From NCBI RefSeq assembly GCF_900089945.1, contig NZ_FLQY01000364.1:1-55894 (forward strand): a stretch of 55,894 bases of DNA. The letters are read 5' to 3'. Position 1 is the first letter of the stretch. Each line of letters opens with the position of its first letter. The notes under the pieces were generated by a model. The model ran no database searches. It saw nothing but the letters and a program-made list of their open reading frames with translations, and was not told the origin of the DNA. The DNA comes from Candidatus Propionivibrio aalborgensis (GTDB lineage: Bacteria > Pseudomonadota > Gammaproteobacteria > Burkholderiales > Rhodocyclaceae). Both the position numbers and the translations under genes were made by a program. This document shows positions 51,637 through 55,894 of the stretch, piece after piece.

Positions 51637-51724
51637 CCATAACCCGTCAATCCAGCCGCGACCGGGTTAATCTTGTGGCGTTTCGTTACCCGCCTCGCGC
51701 GGCGGGCTGATTTTTGCGTTAGAC
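51637..51724 (-). repeat. attC-like site, family A
   Basis: On the complement: GTCTAAC at 51724-51718, ATCAGCCCG and CGGCTGGATTGACGG arms, and GTTATGG at 51643-51637. Matches the left-array site at 5883-5969 closely, including the sequence after the right box. Confidence 0.85.
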
Positions 51725-51928
51725 CTTCCTGGAGAATAATTGGCAATGCCCTGTACTTTGAACCGCAAATCCACCGATCCCGCAGCGCTTGTTTTTGTCT
51801 TCAGTGTACGTGTCACCGGCCCAGCGATTCAGCGGGACAACGTCTTTCTTAAAATTTTCACAACTCGCGCAGCTTGCCGCCCCTTTGCGGTATCCTTGCG
51901 CCTCTTTTGCTTCACTCTGCTTGCTCAT
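51719..51928 (-). CDS. CxxCxxF-type small protein, 69 aa
   Basis: AAGGGATTACAA precedes ATG 51928. CASCENF, KRCGIGGFAV and GHCQLF place four Cys in the order of a widespread small metal-binding protein of phages and bacteria. Stop TAA lies in the attC left box. Function unknown. Confidence 0.65.
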   Translation of the reverse strand: MSKQSEAKEAQGYRKGAASCASCENFKKDVVPLNRWAGDTYTEDKNKRCGIGGFAVQSTGHCQLFSRKV

Positions 51929-51951
51929 TTGTAATCCCTTCTGGCCTCAAG

Positions 51952-52042
51952 GCCTAACATTTACGTCAACACGGACAGCGGAAATGCCGCCGTGCCTTGT
52001 GGTTACTGGCCTTCTCCGCTGCCGGTTACGCCAGCGTTCGGC
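51952..52042 (-). repeat. attC-like site, family B
   Basis: On the complement: GCCGAAC at 52042-52036, GTAACCGGCAGCGG arm, CCGCTGTCCGTGTTGAC arm, and GTTAGGC (exact GTTRRRY) at 51958-51952. 91 bp, near-identical to 6651-6741. Confidence 0.9.
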
Positions 52043-52245
52043 GTCAGCCCAGCACGCATCTGCGTCAAGGTTGGGTCTTCCTCCCGATAGCCGCATGACA
52101 ATAGGTGGTCATACCCAATATCGACCAGCGCGCGCAGTCGGTCAATCTCGTCAGCAGCTTCGTTACACGCTTTGAAGTACGCATCGAGTTGTGCATTCCG
52201 TCCATCTGCAAATCCGAACCCCTTGCGAAGTTTTTTTGTGTCCAT
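52003..52245 (-). CDS. Cassette protein, 80 aa, unknown
   Basis: Start at ATG 52245 with GGAG eight bases upstream. The middle is helical (LDAYFKACNEAADEIDRLRA). The last 14 residues (TPNAGVTGSGEGQ) are encoded by the attC-like site. Function unknown. Confidence 0.6.
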   Translation of the reverse strand: MDTKKLRKGFGFADGRNAQLDAYFKACNEAADEIDRLRALVDIGYDHLLSCGYREEDPTLTQMRAGLTPNAGVTGSGEGQ

Positions 52246-52263
52246 GTTCTTTCTCCGTAAAAC

Positions 52264-52352
52264 GTCGAACCACACATTCAACCGGACGCCGTCAAGCGCC
52301 GGGGTTGTTCTGATCCGCTTCAGCGCGGCGCTCGGTTAATTCGGCGTTAGCC
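52264..52352 (-). repeat. attC-like site
   Basis: On the complement: GGCTAAC at 52352-52346, an AATTAACCG box, a hairpin, a CGGTTGAATG box, and GTTCGAC at 52270-52264. About 89 bp. Confidence 0.75.
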
Positions 52353-52732
52353 GTCAGTGGCTCCCACATGGCTTTCAGTGTCGCCCAGTGCTTTTCTAGG
52401 TACGCGCGGAACCGCGCGGCTTCGTCTTCGTTTATGTGCTTTATGTGGTGCGGAGAAAAAATCCCCTTCCGTTGGTGCATCATAAAAACCTCGGCGTAGT
52501 AACGGCCCGGATTGTCGTCGTCTCGCTGGCGAATATCCCACCGAAAAACCAGATTCATGTCCTCGTCAGCATCTTCAAACTCAGCTAGAAAATCGGTCAT
52601 GGTTTCCCATGACGCCCCAGCCTCGTTCGAGTAGTAATTGCTTCCGCTACAGTAATACGGGTGTTGGGCTAACAGTTCGGTCAACACGGACACCCCGCAA
52701 TCAGCGTTCGGTGTAGGTTCTTGCGCGCTCAT
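52292..52732 (-). CDS. Cassette protein, 146 aa, unknown, spanning attC-like sequence at both ends
   Basis: GGAGG six bases before ATG 52732. The first 17 residues (MSAQEPTPNADCGVSVL) lie within attC-like sequence, and about 24 C-terminal residues (from TANAEL) come from the next site. The middle (MTDFLAEFEDADEDMNLVFR, then YYAEVFMMHQRKG) is the likely functional part; ATG 52600 is an alternative start but has no good ribosome-binding site. No family recognised. Confidence 0.6.
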   Translation of the reverse strand: MSAQEPTPNADCGVSVLTELLAQHPYYCSGSNYYSNEAGASWETMTDFLAEFEDADEDMNLVFRWDIRQRDDDNPGRYYAEVFMMHQRKGIFSPHHIKHINEDEAARFRAYLEKHWATLKAMWEPLTANAELTERRAEADQNNPGA

Positions 52733-52792
52733 ACATTGCCTCCATCTAGAATGTCGGTTGTAGCGGGGTGCCGGTTACCTCCAGCGTTATGT
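52667..52792 (-). repeat. Large attC-like site containing a ribosome-binding site and start codon
   Basis: On the complement: ACATAAC at 52792-52786, arm GGTAACCGGCACCCCGC, a loop with GGAGG and an ATG, arm GCGGGGTGTCCGTGTTGACC, and GTTAGCC at 52673-52667. 126 bp. The arms pair over about 15 bases. A shorter reading from GAACGC (52712) is possible. Confidence 0.6.
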
Positions 52793-52963
52793 TTCACGGG
52801 TCGCCTTGATCTTCGCCCGAACCCACGCTGCACCGCCGAGTCGCTTGCACTTCCCCCATTCCTCGTCGGTCATCCGTACCGGGCGAGCCTGCATCAGTTC
52901 GCCGTCCTTGGCTATCGGCTTGCGCCCTTGGCCGCGCCCCGGCCCGCCGCGTTTGGCGTTCAT
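52787..52963 (-). CDS. Ribbon-helix-helix-like basic protein, 58 aa
   Basis: ATG 52963 overlaps the upstream stop (ATGA). NAKRGGPGRGQGRKPIAK is the basic, Gly-rich start seen in many small phage and plasmid DNA-binding proteins, and RPVRMTDEEWGKCKRLG fits a ribbon-helix-helix. It may regulate its own promoter at 53156-53184. Stop TAA lies in the attC left box. Confidence 0.6.
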   Translation of the reverse strand: MNAKRGGPGRGQGRKPIAKDGELMQARPVRMTDEEWGKCKRLGGAAWVRAKIKATRET

Positions 52964-53124
52964 TTCCCACGACCCTTTAGGTGCTTGGCTGCGGCGATCC
53001 ACAGTGCCCGAATTTCCGCATCCGTCAGCGTGCCAGCGAAAGGCACCGTGCTACCGGAGTTCGTTTTTTCGTCGTAGTAGCAGGCCATCAACTTCTCCAA
53101 AGTCTTTTCAGCTTGGGTCTTCAT
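52960..53124 (-). CDS. Cassette protein, 54 aa, first gene of a two-gene unit
   Basis: Start at ATG 53124 with GGAG upstream; a longer frame from 53223 would run through the promoter. Helical, with EKTLEKLMACYYDEKT and AEIRALWIAAAKHLKGRGK. The partner overlaps by four bases. With its own promoter and operators the pair is laid out like a small regulatory or toxin-antitoxin cassette, but no toxin fold is recognised. Confidence 0.6.
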   Translation of the reverse strand: MKTQAEKTLEKLMACYYDEKTNSGSTVPFAGTLTDAEIRALWIAAAKHLKGRGK

Positions 53125-53154
53125 TTCGTTCTCCGTTTGCGTTGTGGATATTGT

Positions 53155-53205
53155 TATTGTAGTTACGCAATCAAATAATGTCAAGCTGTTTGTGTATCTA
53201 CGCAA
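53155..53205 (-). promoter_or_regulatory. Cassette-borne sigma70 promoter with two operator-like repeats
   Basis: On the complement: TTGACA at 53184-53179, 17 bases, TACAAT at 53161-53156. A 16-bp dyad TTGNGTANNTACNCAA lies at 53205-53190 just upstream of -35, and a related copy at 53170-53155 covers -10; their start-to-start distance is 35 bp. This is a good layout for autorepression by the downstream small DNA-binding protein. Confidence 0.8.
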
Positions 53206-53209
53206 AAAA

Positions 53210-53262
53210 ACATAACTAATCAATCAACGCGGACGTTCCGCTTCGCTCCACGCCGGTTATTT
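53210..53262 (-). repeat. attC-like site, short
   Basis: On the complement: AAATAAC at 53262-53256, a GGAGCGAAGCGGAACGTCC core, GCGTTGATTG box, and GTTATGT at 53216-53210. 53 bp. The stop of the ligase gene lies in the left box. Confidence 0.65.
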
Positions 53263-53901
53263 CAAACGTTCGACCCCCACAAAGTCGCGGCACTTGATCT
53301 TGGTGATGATCCGATGACCATTGCGAGTCTTCAACTCCGTTTTCGGTCTCGCCACGATCCCCTCGGCTTGGAACGCGCCCCACGTGGAGGCAATACCCGC
53401 CTTTGCCGCTGCGATGGCATCGTGCAGCGTTCCTTCTCCGATGATCGGCACTACGTCAAGCCCGAGCTTCTGCGCCACGTCCTCGACGTCGGCGCGTTGC
53501 AGCCAAAAGTCGCCTACCTTCACGTCGAAAAGAATAAAGTCTTGGTCTTGCCGATAGTTTCCGCCGCCCTTCTGAATCTTCGCGCCGTAGCCTTCGCCGT
53601 ACAGGCAGGCGTCGCAGCCGAACACTTCCTGCATCTTGGCCGCCAACGGCAAGAACCGCTCATTCAGCCGCGTCACCAGTTGCGCAGGAATCTGCGCCGA
53701 GTCCGTCTTACCGCCAAATGTCACCGCGCCATCATTAAGCATCACGCGAATGTTGGTGCCGTCAACCTTCTCCGTGAACACCCAAGTGCTCCCGGCCAAG
53801 AACTCGAATTCCGGCAGCGTCCATTTCCCTTCCAGCAGCGTCTTTCCGTTGCGCTCCATGTCGCGCTTGAACAGCGTTTGAATCTTGTGGTACTCGTTCA
53901 T
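53257..53901 (-). CDS. Putative RNA ligase, Rnl2/DRB0094-like
   Basis: 214 residues from ATG 53901 (GGAG six bases upstream); an in-frame start at 53937 lies closer to the attC box. Nucleotidyltransferase motifs are in order: EKVDGTN with the adenylylated Lys at residue 45, LYGEGYG at 100-106, FILFDV at 122-127, EGIVARP at 180-186, KIKCRDF at 201-207. It would seal RNA or nicked strands in RNA, possibly repairing tRNA cut by host defence. It lies alone between two attC-like sites. Confidence 0.85.
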   Translation of the reverse strand: MNEYHKIQTLFKRDMERNGKTLLEGKWTLPEFEFLAGSTWVFTEKVDGTNIRVMLNDGAVTFGGKTDSAQIPAQLVTRLNERFLPLAAKMQEVFGCDACLYGEGYGAKIQKGGGNYRQDQDFILFDVKVGDFWLQRADVEDVAQKLGLDVVPIIGEGTLHDAIAAAKAGIASTWGAFQAEGIVARPKTELKTRNGHRIITKIKCRDFVGVERLK

Positions 53902-53923
53902 GTCTTTCTCCATAAGTTGCGTG

Positions 53924-54009
53924 ATCGAACCCGTCAATCCAGCCGACCGAATACGGGCGGCGCTTGTTCTCAGCCGTTGTCACGCGGAGGGCTGATTTCT
54001 ACGTTATTC
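53924..54009 (-). repeat. attC-like site, family A
   Basis: On the complement: GAATAAC at 54009-54003, ATCAGCCC arm, GAACAAGCGCCGCC loop, GGCTGGATTGACGG arm, and GTTCGAT at 53930-53924. Related to 5883-5969 and 51637-51724. Confidence 0.85.
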
Positions 54010-54192
54010 CCCGGCTAGGTAGCCGCTGACCATTTCTTCATTATCCCCACTAGCCCGCCAAAGCGCATTGGTCGTGCGCAATAGTTGGCGGCGCAGGTCT
54101 TCGACAATATCGGCGGCTTCGCAATTAGTGCACCCGTCAACGCTACGGCTGTCGTGACAACAGTCGGCGCGGAGTTTCATTGTTATATCCAT
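54004..54192 (-). CDS. Cassette protein with three clustered Cys, 62 aa
   Basis: Start at ATG 54192 with GGAG upstream. DCCHDSRSVDGCTNCEAADI followed by a helix (EDLRRQLLRTTNALWRASGD). A small metal-binding-like protein with unknown role. Stop TAA lies in the attC left box. Upstream (54193-54368) is an AT-rich gap with repeats: GGTCACAAA at 54207 and 54297, and CAAAAAACAT twice at 54266-54285. No clear promoter. Confidence 0.6.
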   Translation of the reverse strand: MDITMKLRADCCHDSRSVDGCTNCEAADIVEDLRRQLLRTTNALWRASGDNEEMVSGYLAGE

Positions 54193-54368
54193 CCTTTTCT
54201 CCTTTTGGTCACAAAACCTTCTAAGCAACTCGCTACAACCCTTGCCAATGCTAGGGCAAATTGTTCAAAAAACATCAAAAAACATTAGACACTAACGGTC
54301 ACAAATTGCTGCACAATCAAAAGTTTAACTAATTTCTTGTACTTATTTGAGCAATAATCGCGGAATTG

Positions 54369-54536
54369 CTAAGAAGTTGTAAACAAATGCTTATTTTCAT
54401 ACTGTCTAACGATTTCTAAGGCGCTTCTAATGCTTCCGGCGCTAAGACCTTGCGCGCTAAGCAAGGTTGTCTCGAATGTCATTCCAGGCAACAGCCTTCT
54501 GGCCGCTACCTCTGCTTTCAAAAATCCCCACTTCAT
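54369..54536 (-). CDS. Small helical protein, 55 aa, HTH-like
   Basis: ATG 54536 with GGAG seven bases upstream; TAG at 54369. The product (FLKAEVAARRLLPGMTFETT, then LSAGSIRSALEIVRQYENKH) fits a short helix-turn-helix-type protein. It follows the 104-residue gene with a 25-base gap. No attC-like site separates the three genes from 55033 to 54369, so they may form one cassette. Confidence 0.5.
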   Translation of the reverse strand: MKWGFLKAEVAARRLLPGMTFETTLLSAQGLSAGSIRSALEIVRQYENKHLFTTS

Positions 54537-54561
54537 AGCAGTCTCCGTCCATAATATTCGT

Positions 54562-54876
54562 TCACCCTTCTGCGCTACCCGCGCTAGGAGTCTCTGGTAT
54601 TCCGCGCATGTGCAGGTACAATGATTGGTGTCCGTGCTTCATGGCGTGGCGCTCAATCGACAGCATGAAAGAGTCCACATTCCCTTGCGCATTCGCGGCA
54701 GCGTCCGCCATGCGAAGCGCGAAGCTGCTACCCGCTTGGATGCTGCGCGTACTCCCGCTCTTTCCAGGTTCCCACTCGCACATAGCAAAGAGCGAAAGTC
54801 CGTTGTACTCGCACTCTTTCGCCAGCGCCAGCAGCTTCGGCGCTATGTGTTCGTCGTAGTAAGCCTCCTTGTTCAT
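54562..54876 (-). CDS. Cassette protein, 104 aa, unknown
   Basis: ATG 54876 with GGAGAAGGA upstream. The sequence AYYDEHIAPKLLALAKECEY, then FAMCEWEPG and SIQAGSSFALRMADAAANAQ, is of a small family seen in phages, with no assigned role. Its ribosome-binding site begins just after the preceding stop codon. Confidence 0.65.
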   Translation of the reverse strand: MNKEAYYDEHIAPKLLALAKECEYNGLSLFAMCEWEPGKSGSTRSIQAGSSFALRMADAAANAQGNVDSFMLSIERHAMKHGHQSLYLHMRGIPETPSAGSAEG

Positions 54877-54886
54877 TCCTTCTCCA

Positions 54887-55033
54887 TTAACCCTTAACCA
54901 TCGGCAGCGGCTCCACTAGCGGAACGTCGTTACCTCGCTGATACCGTTCGTGCGCCGTGTCCAGCGCATTGCGGCCACCGACGCCGATCTGGCAGCGCTT
55001 CATCAGTCGTTCCACTTCCTCGGTCGTTTCCAT
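54887..55033 (-). CDS. Cassette protein, 48 aa, unknown
   Basis: ATG 55033 lies just after the attC right box, whose GGAGG supplies the ribosome-binding site. The product METTEEVERLMKRCQIGVGG ends EPLPMVKG. A short helical protein with no recognised family. It ends just before the ribosome-binding site of the next gene. Confidence 0.55.
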   Translation of the reverse strand: METTEEVERLMKRCQIGVGGRNALDTAHERYQRGNDVPLVEPLPMVKG

Positions 55034-55036
55034 GTC

Positions 55037-55099
55037 TTCTAACCCTCCGCTCCAGCGGGACGCTCGCTATGCTCGCGCCCCTGAGCTATTGCGTTAGAA
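55037..55099 (-). repeat. attC-like site
   Basis: On the complement: TTCTAAC at 55099-55093, a GCTC...GAGC and GAGCG-type stem, L box CGCTGGAGCGG, and GTTAGAA at 55043-55037. 63 bp. The stop of the 55094 gene lies in the left box. Confidence 0.75.
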
Positions 55100-55333
55100 C
55101 TCATGCCGAGCACCGTCGATCACCAGCGCAATCTTCACGCTGCCATCTATGTGGTCTCGGTAATTCGTCATGTTCGCCTTGAGGTTCTGGCACAGTTTCT
55201 TTGCCGCCTCGTCCACGACCTTTTCCGCGTGCGGCATCAGCGCCGCCTTGATCTGCTTTTCCAACTCCGCGCCAACGCTTTTGGCAATGTGTCCAATGGC
55301 GTTGTCTAGGCTCAATTCGGCGGCAATAGCCAT
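55094..55333 (-). CDS. Helical cassette protein, 79 aa
   Basis: ATG 55333 with TTTGGAGAAAAGAGC upstream. The product is almost entirely helix (IGHIAKSVGAELEKQIKAAL, then VVDEAAKKLCQNLKANM) and ends with a short beta segment VKIALVIDGARHEF. No family recognised. Confidence 0.6.
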   Translation of the reverse strand: MAIAAELSLDNAIGHIAKSVGAELEKQIKAALMPHAEKVVDEAAKKLCQNLKANMTNYRDHIDGSVKIALVIDGARHEF

Positions 55334-55354
55334 GCTCTTTTCTCCAAAAATGAG

Positions 55355-55422
55355 TTCTAACCCTGCGTTCCAGCGGAGGCTGCGCCAAAAAGCGGCGCAT
55401 CCCCGCTGAACTCCACGTAGCC
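55355..55422 (-). repeat. attC-like site, degenerate left box
   Basis: On the complement: GGCTACG near 55421, arm TTCAGCGGGGATGCGCCGC, TTTTT loop, arm GGCGCAGCCTCCGCTGGAA, and GTTAGAA at 55361-55355. The left box lacks the usual AAC. Confidence 0.6.
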
Positions 55423-55427
55423 GTCAC

Positions 55428-55571
55428 TTAGTAGCCGTCCTCGTCGTAGCGGTCTTCGAAGTAGAATATAGGCCCGCACGCTGCGCATCGTTCCTGATCG
55501 TCAGGCAGTCCGAGGATGTCGTCCTCGGTGTATGTGTATGTTTCTTTGCAATCGCACTTTGGGCAAGCCAT
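55428..55571 (-). CDS. Tiny zinc-ribbon protein, 47 aa
   Basis: ATG 55571 with GGAG ten bases upstream and TAA at 55428. CPKCDC near the start and CAACG after an acidic loop (TEDDILGLPDDQERC) form two Cys pairs of a zinc ribbon. Acidic C-terminus. Too short to be found by length-based gene calling. First gene of the right array after ssb. Confidence 0.65.
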   Translation of the reverse strand: MACPKCDCKETYTYTEDDILGLPDDQERCAACGPIFYFEDRYDEDGY

Positions 55572-55599
55572 TGTTTGTTTTCTCCGCTTCGTTGGCGCC

Positions 55600-55650
55600 G
55601 TCTAACCCTACGCTCAACCCCGTTCGCTCTGCTCACGGAGCTATTGCCCC
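55600..55650 (-). repeat. attC-like site, degenerate left box
   Basis: On the complement: right box GTTAGAC (exact GTTRRRY) at 55606-55600 and L box GTTGAGCG. The left box is only approximate (GGCAATAGC, near 55648), but AATAGCTC is shared with the 55037 site. A 16-codon Cys-containing frame (MVSSKACRKCGKSMGQ, from 55691) ends here and is too weak to call. Confidence 0.5.
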
Positions 55651-55733
55651 ATTGATTTTCCACACTTCCTACATGCTTTAGAACTGACCATGCCGTAACC
55701 ACTTATAAAAGTTACGACCGTTATAGGCCAGTT

Positions 55734-55894
55734 CTAATTAAAAGGTATATCGTCGTCCATATCATCAAATGACGTTGAATGTTGCTTTGGCCCTTGCGGC
55801 GCGCTTGCTTGCCCTTCTTCACGAGACTTGCCGCCGAGCATCTGCATTTCATTGGCCTCAATCTCAGTCGTGTAACGCTCCTGCCCCTCCTTGT
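55734..55894 (-). CDS. ssb: Single-stranded DNA-binding protein, 3' end (partial)
   Basis: The frame open to the right edge reads KEGQERYTTEIEANEMQMLGG, then a Gln/Ser/Pro-rich linker and the acidic tip DDMDDDIPFN before TAG. RYTTE...MQMLGG and the DDDIPF tip are diagnostic of bacterial-type SSB; the tip recruits partner proteins, and an extra Asn follows it here. The N-terminal half is missing beyond the window and its start appears at position 14. It is the last gene before the right cassette array. Confidence 0.9.
   Translation of the reverse strand, partial: KEGQERYTTEIEANEMQMLGGKSREEGQASAPQGPKQHSTSFDDMDDDIPFN

Noticed and set aside
52960..53223. Longer start for the 54-residue cassette protein
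   Set aside because: The extension would translate the -35 and -10 boxes and the operators; ATG 53124 has the ribosome-binding site.
1..55894. tRNA genes
   Set aside because: I found no cloverleaf with T-loop GTTCRA and matching arms in intergenic DNA; GTTCGAC/GTTCGAT boxes at 52264 and 53924 belong to attC-like sites. A tRNAscan run would settle it.

Overview
The window is almost an entire tailed-phage genome with podovirus-type virion genes: an N4-gp56-family capsid protein, a P22-like long portal, a split terminase large subunit and a 4227-residue polyvalent protein. The host is probably a proteobacterium, judged from the replication and lysis gene types and the attC core sequences; I cannot name it. 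Both ends lie in one minus-strand ssb gene: a start codon at 14 and an acidic DDDIPF-type tail at the right edge. The molecule is therefore probably circular or circularly permuted, with roughly 270 bp (the ssb middle) missing.

Layout. Minus strand 3346 to 1, then across the missing join: an early operon with a winged-helix protein, small proteins, a Rad52/Sak-like annealing protein, Gp157, an IS110 Tnp_20-domain protein and SSB. A 216-bp array of six 36-bp units lies between Gp157 and the Tnp_20 gene. From 3365 to 4328 there is a divergent control region with two promoters of the same TTGACT-16-TATAAT design, a GC-rich noncoding island and a fragment of a P63C-like gene. Plus strand 4328-5884: a small HTH protein, a DUF1376 replication protein containing iteron-like repeats, and a P-like helicase loader. 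Plus strand 8146-12995: tightly overlapping small accessory and recombination genes (NinB, HNH, resolvase-like). Plus strand 13181-50053: packaging, head, lysis, tail and the polyvalent giant, with three copies of a candidate late-promoter motif.

The most striking feature is a set of integron-like gene cassettes on both flanks of the late region. They lie at 5883-8099 (plus strand) and 50500-55650 (minus strand). Small unrelated genes are each followed by an attC-like site: an RYYYAAC-like box, an imperfect hairpin, then a GTTRRRY-like box. I count 17 sites, six on the left and eleven on the right, three of them degenerate. No integron integrase is visible. Both arrays run with transcription and both end in the same ~70-bp site, present as an inverted pair at 8027-8099 and 50500-50573. 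Several sites are shared between arrays. Cassette cargo includes a putative RNA ligase, a DNA methyltransferase, a two-gene unit with its own promoter and operators, and many tiny Cys-rich proteins.

In outline, the early operon and replication genes probably copy and recombine the DNA, the late operon builds and packages the virion, and the giant protein (methylase, helicase, HExxH, ADP-ribosyltransferase-like and LPD38-like segments) is probably injected with the DNA. The cassette arrays look like a variable cargo zone at the two borders of the late module.
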